Part shown: positions 27,112 through 37,121 of the stretch, piece after piece
Numbering within the stretch: position 1 is the stretch's first letter
Layout: every line of letters starts with the position of its first letter
Source: Pseudomonas sp.
GTDB taxonomy: Bacteria > Pseudomonadota > Gammaproteobacteria > Pseudomonadales > Pseudomonadaceae
Direction of reading: 5' to 3'
Assembly: GCF_030698175.1 (NCBI RefSeq)
Contig: NZ_JAUYNT010000020.1
Location: 1-64,000, forward strand
DNA: 64,000 nucleotides
Made by a program: the position numbers and the translations under genes
Notes under the pieces: model-generated
The model's input: only the letters and a program-made list of their open reading frames with translations
Database searches by the model: none
Told to the model about the DNA's origin: nothing

Positions 27112-28209
27112 ATGCGTGACGAAACCCCCGAGCAGCCCGCGCCGCTGCGCAGCGGTTACACCACTGGCAGTTGCGCCACCGCCACCAGTTTGGCGGCGGC
27201 GCGGCTGTTGCTCGGTGGGCCGGCGCTCGATGCGGTCGAAATAGTGTTACCCAAGGGCCAGCAGGTGTTGATGCGGCTGGAGTTTTGCCGGTTGTGCGCG
27301 GCCGGTGCCGAAGCCGGCACCCTCAAGGATGCCGGCGACGACCCGGACGTGACCCACGGCGCGCTGGTGTTTGCCCGGGTGCAGTTGAGTGCCGAATCCG
27401 GCGTACGTTTTCATGCGGCCGAAGGCGTTGGCACCGTGACCAAGCCAGGGCTGACCACGCCGGTGGGCGAGCCGGCGATCAATCCGGTGCCACGCCAGAT
27501 GATGACTCAGCACTTAACCCAGCTGGCCAGCGAGTACGGCTATGGCGGCGGCTTCGAGGTCAATATCGGCGTCGAGGACGGGGCGGCGCTGGCGCTGAAG
27601 ACCATGAACCCACGGCTGGGCATTCTCGGTGGCCTGTCGATTCTCGGCACCAGCGGCATAGTCCGGCCGTTCTCCTGCGCGGCCTATATTGCCTCCATCC
27701 AGCAGGGTATCGACGTGGCCCGCGCCAACGGTTTTAGCCATCTGGCCGCCTGTACCGGCAATGCCAGCGAAGACTGCATGCGTCAGCATTATGGCCTGGC
27801 CGACACCGCGCTGATCGAGATGGGCGACTTTATCGGTGCCGTGCTCAAGCACCTGCGTAAGGCGCCGGTGGCCAAACTGAGCATCTGCGGCGGCTTCGGT
27901 AAAATCAGTAAACTGGCCGCCGGCCATATGGATTTGCACAGCCGCCACTCCAGCATCGACCTGCCGCAACTGGCGGTTTGGGCCGCCGGCCTGGGTGCCA
28001 GTAACGATTTGCAAGTGGCCATCTGCGCGGCCAATACCAGCCAGCAAGCGGTGGCTTTGGCCTGTGCCGAGGGGGTGGCGCTGGGTGATGCGGTCTGCGC
28101 CCAGGCCCTGGCCTTTGCCCGCGGCATAGTGCCGGCGCAGGTGCAGTTGGAAGTGTTCGCCATCGACCGCCAAGGGCGGATTGTCGGTCAGGCCCAGGAG
28201 TCGCTATGA
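27112..28209 (+). CDS. cbiD: CbiD, precorrin-5B C1-methyltransferase-type protein
   Basis: This 365-residue CbiD protein opens with [17 protein letters not shown] and contains [20 protein letters not shown], as two of the family's hallmark stretches. CbiD methylates C1 in the anaerobic pathway. In Pseudomonas it appears to replace the aerobic CobF, which is not seen here. Start ATG 27112 gives [19 protein letters not shown]; the longer frame is not conserved. It overlaps cobK by four bases (ATGA), so they are one operon, followed by a ferredoxin-like gene. Confidence 0.93.
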   Translation: MRDETPEQPAPLRSGYTTGSCATATSLAAARLLLGGPALDAVEIVLPKGQQVLMRLEFCRLCAAGAEAGTLKDAGDDPDVTHGALVFARVQLSAESGVRFHAAEGVGTVTKPGLTTPVGEPAINPVPRQMMTQHLTQLASEYGYGGGFEVNIGVEDGAALALKTMNPRLGILGGLSILGTSGIVRPFSCAAYIASIQQGIDVARANGFSHLAACTGNASEDCMRQHYGLADTALIEMGDFIGAVLKHLRKAPVAKLSICGGFGKISKLAAGHMDLHSRHSSIDLPQLAVWAAGLGASNDLQVAICAANTSQQAVALACAEGVALGDAVCAQALAFARGIVPAQVQLEVFAIDRQGRIVGQAQESL

Positions 28210-28943
28210 GTCGAATCTTATTGTTGGGCGGCGTCGGTGATGCCCTGAGCATCGCCCGCCGCCTCGGCCCGCAGGATATTTACAGCCTCGCCGGCCTGGG
28301 CAAGCGGCCGGCTGATCTGCCATGCAAGCTGCGGGTCGGTGGCTTCGGCGGCGCCGAGGGACTGGCGGACTTTATTGCCGCCACAGGCATCGACTTGCTG
28401 CTGGATATCACCCATCCCTACGCCGCGCAGATCAGCGCCAACGCCGCCCGCGCCGCCGAGCTGAGCGGCGTGCCCTGCTGGGCGCTACACCGTCCTGGCT
28501 GGCAGGCGGGAGCCGGTGATGACTGGCGCGAGGTGGCCGACTGGGCCGAACTAAGCGCGGCGCTGGCGCCGTTTAAACGGCCGTTTTTCACCCTCGGTCG
28601 TGAGCCGCTGGAGCATCTGGATAGTATTCCTGACAGCCAGTTCTGGACCCTGCGCAGCCTCGATGGCCACCCCGGTAATGCGCGCGCCACTGTGATTGGT
28701 GCCCGTGGGCCATTCAACTTAGCGGATGAGCGGGCGCTGTTTGCCGCCGGCCAGTTCGACGTGCTGATCAGCAAAAACAGCGGCAGCAGCGCCACCGAGC
28801 CCAAGTTGCAGGTGGCCCGCGAACTGGGCTTGCCGGTGTTGCTGCTGGCGCGGCCGCAGTTGCCGACCGTGGAGCGGGAATTCAGCTGCGTTGAGGGACT
28901 GTGGCAGGCGTTGCAGGGCTTGCGCCCGGCCGAGATCCTGTAG
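28206..28943 (+). CDS. cobK: Precorrin-6A reductase CobK
   Basis: CobK uses NADPH to reduce precorrin-6A to precorrin-6Y. The 245-residue protein begins [18 protein letters not shown], a dinucleotide-binding loop. [29 protein letters not shown] is summarised by its key motif DITHPYA, and [14 protein letters not shown] is the C-terminal family motif. Its ATG overlaps the cbiD stop. The stop codon TAG lies within a REP palindrome at 28939-29005. Confidence 0.94.
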   Translation: MSRILLLGGVGDALSIARRLGPQDIYSLAGLGKRPADLPCKLRVGGFGGAEGLADFIAATGIDLLLDITHPYAAQISANAARAAELSGVPCWALHRPGWQAGAGDDWREVADWAELSAALAPFKRPFFTLGREPLEHLDSIPDSQFWTLRSLDGHPGNARATVIGARGPFNLADERALFAAGQFDVLISKNSGSSATEPKLQVARELGLPVLLLARPQLPTVEREFSCVEGLWQALQGLRPAEIL

Positions 28944-29005
28944 GAGCGGGCTTGCCCGCGATGACGGCCACCGCAAAAACATCGCGGGCAAGCCCGCTCC
29001 TACAA
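28939..29005. repeat. REP palindrome after cobK
   Basis: TGTAGGAGCGGGCTTGCCCG at the left and CGGGCAAGCCCGCTCCTACA at the right are exact complements, flanking a short GATGACGGCCACCGCAAAAAC loop. This is a classical Pseudomonas REP pair. It overlaps the cobK stop codon and may act as a terminator or transcript stabiliser. Confidence 0.85.
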
Positions 29006-29077
29006 CAGCACTGAGCCTGCAGGTTTCTAATCGCGCCCTGTTAGACTGCGCGGCCGTTTGCTTGCCGAGTCCTGTCC

Positions 29078-29815
29078 ATGCCTGTTGCCACCGCCTATGC
29101 CCGCGTCCTGTTCGTCGGCCCAGACCTTGCGCAAGGCTCCCTGGCGGAACTGTTCCAGCGCCAATTGCTGGCCCTGCGCGGTGCGGTGGCCTTGGCCGAT
29201 ATCGTCGATACCAGCGAAGGTTTCGATGGCCTCTGGCAGCGGGTCACGACCTGTATCGAAGGCGCTGAGTTGCCGGTGTTGCTGCTTGATCTCGACCCCA
29301 ACAGCAGCAGCCCCTATCTGGATTGGCTGCGCAGCGAGTTGCAGCGTTTGGCCGAGCCATTCGGCAAAAGCGATCAGCTGTTTGTCGCCACCACCAAGCA
29401 AGGCGAGCAGGTGGATATCGGCGCGGTCTGTGGGCTGATCGAACGCCCCGAGCTGCATCTGGGTTGCGCTTCGGTGCCGGAACTGCCCAGCGCCCACGCT
29501 TGGTCGTGCATCCCCACCCACAGCTACCGGGTGCTGCTCTGTAATGGCCCACGTTGCACCCGGCGTGGCGCGCTGCCGCTGTGGAAGAGCCTGCGCGAAC
29601 AACTAAAAGCCGCCGGCAAATTGGAGTGCGAAGGTGGCGTGCATATCACCCGCACCCAGTGCCAGTTCCCCTGCGACCAAGGCCCGACCCTGAGCGTCTA
29701 TCCGCCCGGCGCCTGGTATCAGGTGCGCAATCAGGCCGAGTTAAGCCGGGTCATTAATCAGCAGCTAATCGGCGGTCAGTTGGTGCCCGAGTTGTTGATG
29801 CGGCCGCTGGATTGA
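29078..29815 (+). CDS. (2Fe-2S) ferredoxin domain protein in the cob cluster
   Basis: This 245-residue protein has an N-terminal half of unclear fold (about 1-145, RVLFVGPDLAQGSL). The C-terminal half (about 147-225) resembles a thioredoxin-like [2Fe-2S] ferredoxin: CNGPRCTRRGA and TQCQFPCDQGPTLSVYP supply four cysteines in the C-x4-C and C-x3-C pattern. It could deliver electrons for corrin reduction, for example cobalt reduction before adenosylation. It lies between cobK and the riboswitch operon that starts with cobO, and may belong to the cbiD operon beyond the REP. The role is inferred from position. Confidence 0.75.
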   Translation: MPVATAYARVLFVGPDLAQGSLAELFQRQLLALRGAVALADIVDTSEGFDGLWQRVTTCIEGAELPVLLLDLDPNSSSPYLDWLRSELQRLAEPFGKSDQLFVATTKQGEQVDIGAVCGLIERPELHLGCASVPELPSAHAWSCIPTHSYRVLLCNGPRCTRRGALPLWKSLREQLKAAGKLECEGGVHITRTQCQFPCDQGPTLSVYPPGAWYQVRNQAELSRVINQQLIGGQLVPELLMRPLD

Positions 29816-29950
29816 TCGAGCCAATCGACCGCCCAGCCTTTGCGGCAAGCGGAGATTGACGCAGCCCCGCAGCCTATCTAACCTTCGCGCCTGCTTCAGG
29901 TGCCCGATTAAATAGGCTATGTACTCCTTATGAGTTGATTGGAAAGTGGG

Positions 29951-30046
29951 TCGTAGGATGTGGTGGAGCGCAGCGATACCCATCACGGGCTTGATCGCTA
30001 TCGATACTCGATGGGTATCGCAAGCTCAACCCATCCTACAAAGGCC
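29951..30046. repeat. Inverted-repeat element before the third riboswitch
   Basis: GTCGTAGGATG starts the element and CATCCTACAAAG ends it. Inner halves GCGATACCCATCA and CGATGGGTATCGC are inverted copies. It differs in core from families A, B and C. No gene is seen. Confidence 0.55.
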
Positions 30047-30079
30047 ACGCCGGCGCAACACATAACGGGGGCATCGTCA

Positions 30080-30245
30080 TTAAACAGGGTGAAACAGGGA
30101 AGCCGGTGATTCTCACGAAGATTCCGGCGCTGCCCCCGCAACGGTAGACGAGCCCAATAATCGCCAGACGACTGTGCGTTTGCATAGGACGCGGCGCTTA
30201 TCAGCCTTAACGGCGCGCTCGTAAGCCCGGAGACCGGCCTGTTGC
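30080..30245 (+). promoter_or_regulatory. Cobalamin riboswitch controlling the cobO operon
   Basis: Conserved blocks in order are GGTGAAACAGGGAAGCCGGTG, GCTGCCCCCGCAACGGTAGACG, GACTGTGC, and the B12 box AAGCCCGGAGACCGGCC. AACAGG (30083-30088) can pair with CCTGTT (30238-30243) to close the aptamer. The first possible coding start, a short leader ORF at 30324, is about 80 bases on; cobO follows at 30458. Confidence 0.92.
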
Positions 30246-30323
30246 AGTCATGGTTTGGCGTGCATTTTTGCCCGCCGGCCGCTCACCACAAGGTCGCGCG
30301 GGTGGCGCGACGGAGACGCTTTA

Positions 30324-30461
30324 ATGCGCAAGTCCCTCTACCTGCCTGCGGCTGCTATGCCGTTCGTGCCTGCTGTGTTGCCCGGCCACTGCGCCGACCT
30401 ATCCCTTTGTGTGTTCATTGTGTCGTCCTGCGTGAGCCGGCCGCCGGAGCTATTGCCATGA
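30324..30461 (+). CDS. Possible 45-residue leader peptide before cobO
   Basis: Between the riboswitch and cobO an ATG at 30324, with GGAG eight bases upstream, opens a 45-codon frame. It ends exactly on the cobO start (ATGA overlap, stop 30459-30461). The product begins MRKSLYLPAAAMPFVPAV, is hydrophobic, and has three cysteines. It may be a translated leader coupling cobO initiation to riboswitch control. I know no family for it and cannot show it is made. Confidence 0.35.
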   Translation: MRKSLYLPAAAMPFVPAVLPGHCADLSLCVFIVSSCVSRPPELLP

Positions 30462-31069
30462 CTGCCGATCTTGAACGCGACGCCCGCCACAAGGCGCGCA
30501 TGCAACGCAAAAAAGCCCTGATGGACGGCAAGATCGCCGAGGCTCAAGAGCAGTACGGCCTGCTGCTGGTGCACAGCGGCAACGGCAAGGGCAAAAGCAG
30601 TTCGGCCTTTGGCATGCTGGCCCGCGCCCTGGGGCACGGCATGCAGGTGGCGGTGGTGCAATTTATTAAGGGCGCCGCCAGCACCGGCGAGGAGGCGTTT
30701 TTTCGGCGGTTCCCCGAGCAGGTGCGTTACCACGTGATGGGCGAGGGCTTTACCTGGGAAACCCAGGACCGTCAGCGCGACATCGAAAAAGCCCAGGCCG
30801 CCTGGTTGGTGGCCCGCGAACTGCTGCGCGATGAGTCGATCCACCTGATCGTGCTGGATGAGCTGAACATCGCCCTCAAACACGGCTACCTGCAACTGGA
30901 TGAAGTGCTCGCCGACATCACTGCGCGGCCGACCCTGCAGCATGTGGTGGTGACTGGCCGTGGCGTATTGCCGGGCATGGTCGAGGCCGCCGACACCGTG
31001 ACCGAGATGAACATGGTCAAGCATGCCTTCAAGGCCGGCGTTAAGGCGCAAAAAGGGATTGAGTATTAA
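30458..31069 (+). CDS. cobO: Cob(I)alamin adenosyltransferase CobO
   Basis: This 203-residue CobA/CobO-type enzyme transfers the adenosyl group of ATP to reduced corrinoids. The P-loop VHSGNGKGKSSSAFG begins near residue 38 and the LIVLDELNIALKHGYL segment is a family hallmark. MTADLERDARHKARMQRKKA is the usual start. It is the first classical gene of the riboswitch operon cobO-cobB-bluB-cobD-cobC-cobQ-cobU-cobT-phosphatase-cobS, and it overlaps cobB by one base (TAATG). Confidence 0.95.
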   Translation: MTADLERDARHKARMQRKKALMDGKIAEAQEQYGLLLVHSGNGKGKSSSAFGMLARALGHGMQVAVVQFIKGAASTGEEAFFRRFPEQVRYHVMGEGFTWETQDRQRDIEKAQAAWLVARELLRDESIHLIVLDELNIALKHGYLQLDEVLADITARPTLQHVVVTGRGVLPGMVEAADTVTEMNMVKHAFKAGVKAQKGIEY

Positions 31070-32355
31070 TGCGCCAGTGTCCGGCTTTATTGATCGCCGC
31101 CCCGGCCTCTGGGCAGGGTAAAACCACGGTCACCGCCGCCCTGGCCCGCCTGCACACGCGCCAAGGGCGACGGGTGCGGGTGTTCAAATGTGGGCCGGAC
31201 TTTCTCGATCCGATGATCCTCGCTCGCGCCAGCGGCCACCCGGTCTATCAACTGGATTTGTGGATGGTCGGCGAGGCCGAGAGCCGTCGCCTGCTCTGGG
31301 AGGCGGCGGGTGAAGCCGACCTGATTCTGATCGAAGGGGTGATGGGGCTATTTGACGGCGCCCCCTCGGCGGCTGACCTGTCCCGGCACTTCGGCGTGCC
31401 GGTGCTGGGGGTGATCGATGCCGGCGCCATGGCCCAGACTTTCGGCGCCCTGGCCTTTGGCTTGGCCAATTTTCAGGCGGATTTGCCCTTCGCCGGCGTC
31501 TTGGCCAATCGCACCGGCAGCCTGCGGCATGGCGATATTCTGCGTGACAGCCTGCCGCCGGCCTTGCGCTGGTTCGGCGCCTTGCCGCGCAGCGCCGCCG
31601 TGGAGTTGCCGCGTCGCCATCTGGGCTTGATTCAGGCGCAAGAACTGGCCGATTTGGACACGCGCTTAGACGCCGCCGCCGATGCCATCGCCGCCAGCGC
31701 CAGTACCGAATTACCCGAACCGGTGAACTTTGCCGTGCCGGATGGGCAACTGATCGAACCGCTGCTGGCCGATGTGCGCATCGGCGTGGCCCGCGACGCG
31801 GCCTTCGCCTTTACCTATCAGGCCAATCTGGATCTGCTGCGGCAGCTCGGCGCCGAGCTGGTATTTTTCTCGCCGTTGACCGCGACCGAATTGCCGGTGG
31901 TGGACAGTCTGTATTTGCCCGGCGGTTACCCCGAGCTGTACCTGAAAGAATTGGCCGGCAATCAGCCGATGCGTGCGGCGATTTGCGCCCATCATCGGGC
32001 CGGCAAACCCTTATTGGCAGAGTGTGGCGGCATGCTCTATTTGCTCGATAGCCTGACCGATGCCGCCGGCGAGCAGGGCGCCATGCTCGGTTTATTGGCT
32101 GGCCACGCGACCTTGCAAAAACGTCTGGCAGCGCTGGCCTTGCAAGATGTTGAACTGCCGGAAGGTCTATTGCGCGGGCATACCTATCATCACTCCTTGC
32201 TGGATTCTGCACTGACGCCGCTGGCCCGTGGCCGTTGCCCGAACGGCAAACCGACCGCCGAGGCGGTGTTTCGCGACGGCCGCCTGACCGCTTCCTATAT
32301 CCACTTCTACCTGCCGTCCAATCCCCAAGCGGCGGCAGAGTTGTTCAAACCATGA
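31069..32355 (+). CDS. cobB: Hydrogenobyrinic acid a,c-diamide synthase CobB
   Basis: This 428-residue glutamine amidotransferase amidates the a and c acetate groups of hydrogenobyrinate using ATP and glutamine. An N-terminal dethiobiotin-synthetase-like domain has the P-loop APASGQGKTTVTAAL at 10-24. The C-terminal GATase domain shows LYLPGGYPELYLKEL and LAECGGMLYLLD with the nucleophilic Cys at about 319. It overlaps cobO by one base and bluB by four. Confidence 0.95.
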   Translation: MRQCPALLIAAPASGQGKTTVTAALARLHTRQGRRVRVFKCGPDFLDPMILARASGHPVYQLDLWMVGEAESRRLLWEAAGEADLILIEGVMGLFDGAPSAADLSRHFGVPVLGVIDAGAMAQTFGALAFGLANFQADLPFAGVLANRTGSLRHGDILRDSLPPALRWFGALPRSAAVELPRRHLGLIQAQELADLDTRLDAAADAIAASASTELPEPVNFAVPDGQLIEPLLADVRIGVARDAAFAFTYQANLDLLRQLGAELVFFSPLTATELPVVDSLYLPGGYPELYLKELAGNQPMRAAICAHHRAGKPLLAECGGMLYLLDSLTDAAGEQGAMLGLLAGHATLQKRLAALALQDVELPEGLLRGHTYHHSLLDSALTPLARGRCPNGKPTAEAVFRDGRLTASYIHFYLPSNPQAAAELFKP

Positions 32356-33017
32356 CTGAGCCCGTCAACCAGCACGCCTTTAGCCCAGAGGAACGCGCGG
32401 CGGTCTATCGCGCCATCGCCGAGCGTCGCGACATGCGCCACTTTGCCGGCGGTGAGGTAGCGCCCGAGTTGCTCACCCGCTTGCTGGCCGCCGCGCACCG
32501 AGCGCCGAGTGTCGGCCTGATGCAGCCGTGGCGCTTTATTCGCATCCAAAGGCCGCAGTTACGCGCGGCTATTCACGATCTGGTCGAGGCCGAACGGCTG
32601 CGCACCGCCGAGGCGCTGGGCGAGCGTGGCGACGACTTTATGCGCCTGAAGGTGGAAGGCATTCACGACTGCGCCGAGTTGTTGGTGGCGGCGCTGATGG
32701 AAGGCCGCGAGGCGCATATCTTCGGCCGCCGCACTTTGCCGGAAATGGATCTGGCCTCGCTGTCCTGCGCGATCCAGAACCTCTGGCTGGCGGCGCGGGC
32801 CGAAGGCTTAGGCATGGGCTGGGTGTCGTTATTCGAGCCGCAGGCGCTGGGTGATTTGCTCGGTTTGCCGGCCGGCGCCAAGGCGGTGGCGATTCTCTGT
32901 TTAGGCCCGGTGACCGAATTTTACGCGAAACCCATGCTGGTACAGGAGGGCTGGGCGACTGAGCGGCCGCTGCAGGAATTGCTCTATCAAGACAGCTGGG
33001 GGACGCCTGCATGTTGA
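32352..33017 (+). CDS. bluB: 5,6-dimethylbenzimidazole synthase BluB
   Basis: BluB cuts FMNH2 with O2 to give 5,6-dimethylbenzimidazole, the B12 lower ligand. This 221-residue nitroreductase-fold protein has [21 protein letters not shown] near the N-terminus (motif RRDMRHF), then [15 protein letters not shown] and [12 protein letters not shown], the flavin and substrate contacts. ATG 32352 overlaps the cobB stop. The presence of bluB agrees with an aerobic pathway and endogenous DMB. Confidence 0.93.
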   Translation: MTEPVNQHAFSPEERAAVYRAIAERRDMRHFAGGEVAPELLTRLLAAAHRAPSVGLMQPWRFIRIQRPQLRAAIHDLVEAERLRTAEALGERGDDFMRLKVEGIHDCAELLVAALMEGREAHIFGRRTLPEMDLASLSCAIQNLWLAARAEGLGMGWVSLFEPQALGDLLGLPAGAKAVAILCLGPVTEFYAKPMLVQEGWATERPLQELLYQDSWGTPAC

Positions 33018-33922
33018 GTCTGGTATTGGCCGTGCTGGCGGCCGTCAGTCTGGATGTGATCCTCGGTGAGCCACGCCGTTGGCATCCGTTGGTGGCTTTC
33101 GGTGCCTTGGTCAATCGGATCGAGCAGCAGTTAAATCCGGCCGGTAGCGGTGGTCGTGGCCAAGGCGTGCTGGCCTGGTGCCTGGCAGTGTTGCCGGCCA
33201 CGGTGTTGGTCGGCCTACTGGCCCAGCTGCCCGTGATCGGTTGGCTGGTGCAGGTGCTGGCGCTGTATCTGGCCATCGGCCTGCGCAGTTTGGCCGAGCA
33301 TGCCGAGCCGATTGCGGCGGCTCTGGACGCCGGCGATTTGCCCCGCGCCCGCGAACAGGTCGGGCGCATCGTTAGTCGCGACACCCGTGCTCTGGATGAA
33401 GAGGGCGTGGCCCGCGCCGCCAGTGAATCGATGCTGGAGAACGGTAGCGACGCTGTGTTCGCCGCGCTGTTCTGGTTCATTCTCGCCGGCGCGCCGGGGG
33501 TGGTGCTCTATCGCCTGAGCAATACCCTGGACGCCATGTGGGGCTACCGCACGCCGCGTTTCTTGAAGTTCGGCTGGGCGGCAGCGCGCCTCGATGACCT
33601 GCTTAATTACCTGCCGGCGCGTCTGGTCGCCCTGACCTACGCGCTGTGTGGCCAGACTGCCTTGGCTCTGCGCTGCTGGCGCCAGCAAGCACCGACCTGG
33701 GACAGCCCTAACGCCGGCCCGGTGATGGCGGCTGGCGCCGGGGCGCTCGGTTTGGTCCTGGGCGGCGCGGCGATTTATCACGGTGAACTGCATCAGCGCC
33801 CGCCCTTGGGCGAAGGTGCCGCGCCGGTGGCGGCAGATATTCGCCGCGCCCTGCAACTGGTGCAACGCGGCGTGGCTGTCTGGCTGGTGCTGCTGTGTGT
33901 GGCTGGGGCTTTGTATGCTTGA
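33011..33922 (+). CDS. cobD: Adenosylcobinamide-phosphate synthase CobD (CbiB)
   Basis: This 303-residue inner-membrane protein joins aminopropanol phosphate to adenosylcobyric acid. [18 protein letters not shown] near the N-terminus and [18 protein letters not shown] mid-protein are CbiB signatures. Four to five hydrophobic segments are visible. Overlap with bluB is seven bases. Its 3' end (ALYA stop) is the left side of a 70-bp tandem triplication that runs into cobC. Confidence 0.93.
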   Translation: MLSLVLAVLAAVSLDVILGEPRRWHPLVAFGALVNRIEQQLNPAGSGGRGQGVLAWCLAVLPATVLVGLLAQLPVIGWLVQVLALYLAIGLRSLAEHAEPIAAALDAGDLPRAREQVGRIVSRDTRALDEEGVARAASESMLENGSDAVFAALFWFILAGAPGVVLYRLSNTLDAMWGYRTPRFLKFGWAAARLDDLLNYLPARLVALTYALCGQTALALRCWRQQAPTWDSPNAGPVMAAGAGALGLVLGGAAIYHGELHQRPPLGEGAAPVAADIRRALQLVQRGVAVWLVLLCVAGALYA

Positions 33923-34060
33923 GCACGGCGGGCGTCTGCTGGCATTGATTTGCGCGCTGTGCGGCCAGACGGCAGGGGTTTTCTATGCTTGAGCACGGCG
34001 GGCGTCTGCTGGCATTGATTTGCGCGCTGCACGGCCAGGCGGCAGGAGCTTTCTATGCTT
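33915..34060. repeat. 70-bp tandem repeat at the cobD/cobC junction
   Basis: The start region ATGCTTGAGCACGGCGGGCG occurs at 33915, 33985 and 34055, exactly 70 bases apart. The third is the real cobC start. The first two open 25-codon frames ([15 protein letters not shown]... ending VFYA or AFYA) whose TGA overlaps the next ATG as ATGCTTGA, copying the cobD/cobC overlap. The unit length is not a multiple of three, so no long fusion results. Confidence 0.85.
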
Positions 34061-35050
34061 GAGCATGGCGGGCGTCTGCGCGCTGCGGCGCAGCAATACG
34101 GCATCCCTCTGGCCGATTGGCTGGACCTGTCCACCGGCCTCGCGCCTTGGCCGTTCGAGTTTCCCGCCGTGCCCCCGAGCGTCTGGCAACGCCTGCCGGA
34201 AAGTGAAGATGGTCTGGCGGCAGTGGCCGCTCAGCGCTATGGCGCGCAGTCGGTATTGCCGGTGGCCGGCGCCCAGGCGGCGATTCAGCTGCTGCCGCAA
34301 TTGCGCAGCGCCGGCAGCCGCGTGGGGATTGTTTCACCCTGTTATGCCGAGCACGCCCAAGCCTGGCAGCGCGCCGGTCATCAGCTGCTGGAACTGAGCG
34401 ACGATGCAGTCGAGGCCGCGCTGGAGCAACTCGATGTGCTGCTGCTGGTCAATCCGAATAACCCCACCGGCCGCGTATTTGCCCCAGAACAGTTACTCGA
34501 CTGGCACGAACGCCTGGCCGCCCGTGGCGGCTGGTTGGTGGTGGACGAGGCCTTTATCGATGCCACGCCTGAACTGAGCCTGGCCGCTTACAGCCAGTTG
34601 CCGGGGCTGATAGTGCTGCGTTCGTTCGGCAAGTTTTATGGCTTGGCCGGGGTGCGGTTGGGCTTCGTGCTGGCCGAGCAACGCTTGCTCGATCAATTGA
34701 ACGAACGCCTCGGCCCCTGGGCCGTCAGTGGCCCGGCGCGCTGGATAGGTCTGGCCTGTTTGGCTGACGAGGCGGCCCATCGGCAACAAAGCCTGCGTCT
34801 GCAACAGGCCAGTCAACGCCTGGTCACCTTGCTGGCCGAACATGGCCTGGCGGCGCAGGGCGGTTGTGGGCTGTTTCAGTGGTTGCACACGCCCAAGGCC
34901 GCCGCGCTGCAGCAGCATTTCGCCCAACGCGGGATTCTGCTGCGGCACTTTACCCAGCCGCAGAGCCTGCGTTTTGGCCTGCCGGCCAGCGAGGCCGACT
35001 GGCAGCGCTTGCGTCTGGCCTTAGACGATTTATCTGGGAGCAAGCCATGA
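34055..35050 (+). CDS. cobC: Threonine-phosphate decarboxylase CobC (CobD in Salmonella naming)
   Basis: This 331-residue class-I aminotransferase-fold PLP enzyme makes (R)-1-amino-2-propanol phosphate for the nucleotide loop. Seen are [32 protein letters not shown], and the PLP lysine in [16 protein letters not shown]. It has the usual length. The start at 34055 matches family members; two degenerate upstream copies of the start lie within the tandem repeat. It overlaps cobQ by four bases. Confidence 0.92.
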   Translation: MLEHGGRLRAAAQQYGIPLADWLDLSTGLAPWPFEFPAVPPSVWQRLPESEDGLAAVAAQRYGAQSVLPVAGAQAAIQLLPQLRSAGSRVGIVSPCYAEHAQAWQRAGHQLLELSDDAVEAALEQLDVLLLVNPNNPTGRVFAPEQLLDWHERLAARGGWLVVDEAFIDATPELSLAAYSQLPGLIVLRSFGKFYGLAGVRLGFVLAEQRLLDQLNERLGPWAVSGPARWIGLACLADEAAHRQQSLRLQQASQRLVTLLAEHGLAAQGGCGLFQWLHTPKAAALQQHFAQRGILLRHFTQPQSLRFGLPASEADWQRLRLALDDLSGSKP

Positions 35051-36507
35051 AAGCTGCCGCCACTCTGATGGTGCAAGGCACCACCTCCGATGCCGGCAAA
35101 AGCACCCTGGTGACGGCTCTGTGCCGCTGGCTGGCGCGTCAGGGCGTGGCGGTGGTGCCGTTCAAACCGCAAAATATGGCGCTCAATTCGGCGGTCACCT
35201 TTGATGGCGGCGAGATCGGTCGCGCCCAGGCGGTGCAGGCCCAAGCCGCGGGCCTCGCGCCACACACCGATATGAACCCGGTGCTGCTCAAGCCCAATTC
35301 CGACACCGGCGCGCAGGTGATTATCCATGGCCGCGCGGTGGCCAATATGCAGGCCGGGATTTATCACGACTACAAAAAAGTCGCGATGGCGGCGGTGCTG
35401 GAATCCCATCAGCGGCTGAGTGGCAGCTATGCGGTGGTGATGGTCGAGGGCGCCGGCTCGCCGGCCGAGATTAATCTGCGCGCCAACGACATCGCCAATA
35501 TGGGTTTTGCCGAGGCGGTGGATTGCCCGGTGCTGATCATCGCCGACATCGACAAGGGCGGGGTGTTTGCCCATCTGGTCGGTACTCTGGAATTGCTGTC
35601 GCCCAGCGAACAGGCGCGGGTCAAAGGCTTCGTGATCAACCGCTTTCGTGGCGATATCGCCCTGCTGCAACCGGGGCTGGACTGGCTGGAGGCGCGCACC
35701 GGCAAACCGGTTTTGGGCGTGTTGCCCTACCTGCACAACCTGCACTTGGAGGCCGAAGACGGCATCGATCAGCGCCAGGCAGGTAAAGCTGACCGGGTGC
35801 TGAAAGTCGTGGTGCCGGTGCTGCCACGCATCAGCAATCACACCGATTTCGATCCACTGCGCCTGCATCCCCAGGTGGATTTGCAGTTTGTCGCCCCCGG
35901 AGCAGCCATTCCGGCGGCCGATCTGATCATCTTGCCCGGCTCAAAAAGCGTGCGAGCCGACCTGGCCTTCTTGCGGGCCAACGGCTGGGAGCCGGCGCTG
36001 CAACGCCATCTGCGTTACGGCGGCAAAGTATTGGGCATCTGCGGTGGCTTGCAGATGCTTGGCAGCAGCATCGACGACCCCCTGGGGTTGGAAGGCGCGC
36101 CGGGCAGCAGCGCCGGGCTGGGATTATTGGAATTCACCACGGAGCTTGCGGCCGAAAAACAACTGCGCACGGTGCAGGGCCGCCTGTGTCTGGAAGACGC
36201 GGCCATCAGCGGTTACGAGATTCATGCCGGAGTCAGCGGCGGTCCGGCGCTGAGTCAGGCGGCGGTGCAGCTGGACGATGGTCGCAGCGACGGCGCCTTG
36301 AGCGACGACGGTCAGGTGCTCGGAACCTACCTGCACGGCCTGTTCGAAACCCCCGCCGCCTGCAGCGCCTTATTGCGTTGGGCCGGGGTGGCCGAGGTGC
36401 AGGAGTTTGATTACCACGGCCTGCGCGAGCGCGATATTGAACGCCTGGCCGATCTGGTGGAGGCGCATATGGATACCGCAAAATTGCGTGAGCTTTGTGG
36501 TTTGTAA
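35047..36507 (+). CDS. cobQ: Cobyric acid synthase CobQ
   Basis: CobQ amidates the b, d, e and g positions of the corrin ring with glutamine and ATP. The 486-residue protein has an N-terminal P-loop [18 protein letters not shown] at about 8-25 and [14 protein letters not shown]-terminal type-1 GATase domain carries [10 protein letters not shown] with the catalytic Cys at about 333. ATG 35047 overlaps the cobC stop. A family A repeat remnant separates it from cobU. Confidence 0.95.
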   Translation: MKAAATLMVQGTTSDAGKSTLVTALCRWLARQGVAVVPFKPQNMALNSAVTFDGGEIGRAQAVQAQAAGLAPHTDMNPVLLKPNSDTGAQVIIHGRAVANMQAGIYHDYKKVAMAAVLESHQRLSGSYAVVMVEGAGSPAEINLRANDIANMGFAEAVDCPVLIIADIDKGGVFAHLVGTLELLSPSEQARVKGFVINRFRGDIALLQPGLDWLEARTGKPVLGVLPYLHNLHLEAEDGIDQRQAGKADRVLKVVVPVLPRISNHTDFDPLRLHPQVDLQFVAPGAAIPAADLIILPGSKSVRADLAFLRANGWEPALQRHLRYGGKVLGICGGLQMLGSSIDDPLGLEGAPGSSAGLGLLEFTTELAAEKQLRTVQGRLCLEDAAISGYEIHAGVSGGPALSQAAVQLDDGRSDGALSDDGQVLGTYLHGLFETPAACSALLRWAGVAEVQEFDYHGLRERDIERLADLVEAHMDTAKLRELCGL

Positions 36508-36540
36508 ATGGGATGTCGTCTTGAGCACCTTGTCGCCTGT

Positions 36541-36577
36541 AATGGTGGATCGGTGAAGCGTGATCCACCCTACGCTT
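36541..36577. repeat. Short degenerate family A repeat between cobQ and cobU
   Basis: ATGGTGGATCGGTGAAGC and GTGATCCACCCTACGC form a short inverted pair with the family A core. It occupies part of the 92-base gap between cobQ and cobU. Confidence 0.45.
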
Positions 36578-36599
36578 GCCCGAGCCATTGGAGTAATTG

Positions 36600-37121
36600 A
36601 TGCGTGAACTGATCCTCGGCGGCGCCCGTTCCGGCAAGAGCCGTTTGGCCGAAAAGTTGGCGGCGGACAGCGGTTTGGCCGTGACCTATATCGCCACCAG
36701 CCAGGCCCTGGATGGCGAGATGAGCGCGCGTATTCGCCAGCACCGCGAGCGCCGCCCGGCCGAGTGGGCGTTGATCGAAGAGCCCATAGCGCTGGCCCGA
36801 GTGCTGCAACAACAGGCCAGTTCTGAGCGCTGTTTGCTGGTGGATTGCCTGACTCTGTGGCTGACCAATTTGCTGATGCTGGAAGACGACGCGCGGCTGA
36901 TTGCCGAGCGCGAGGCGCTGCTCGATTGTCTGTCTGCGTTGCCGGGCCGCATCATTCTGGTCAGCAATGAAACCGGTCTGGGCGTGGTGCCTATGGGCGA
37001 GCTGACCCGCCGCTATGTCGATGAGGCCGGCTGGCTGCATCAGGCCATCGCCGAACGTTGCCAGCGGGTGATCTTCACCGTCGCCGGATTACCCATGGTG
37101 CTCAAGGGAGAAGCGTTATGA
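36600..37121 (+). CDS. cobU: Adenosylcobinamide kinase / guanylyltransferase CobU (CobP)
   Basis: This 173-residue bifunctional enzyme phosphorylates adenosylcobinamide and attaches GMP. The P-loop [14 protein letters not shown] is at residues 4-17, followed by [12 protein letters not shown] and [14 protein letters not shown], and the C-terminal [18 protein letters not shown] 36600 is preferred with TGGAG upstream; an in-frame TTG one codon earlier is possible. It overlaps cobT by four bases. Confidence 0.94.
   Translation: MRELILGGARSGKSRLAEKLAADSGLAVTYIATSQALDGEMSARIRQHRERRPAEWALIEEPIALARVLQQQASSERCLLVDCLTLWLTNLLMLEDDARLIAEREALLDCLSALPGRIILVSNETGLGVVPMGELTRRYVDEAGWLHQAIAERCQRVIFTVAGLPMVLKGEAL

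Noticed and set aside
33915..34060. CRISPR-like repeat
   Set aside because: The units are immediate 70-bp tandem copies with no spacers, derived from the cobC start.
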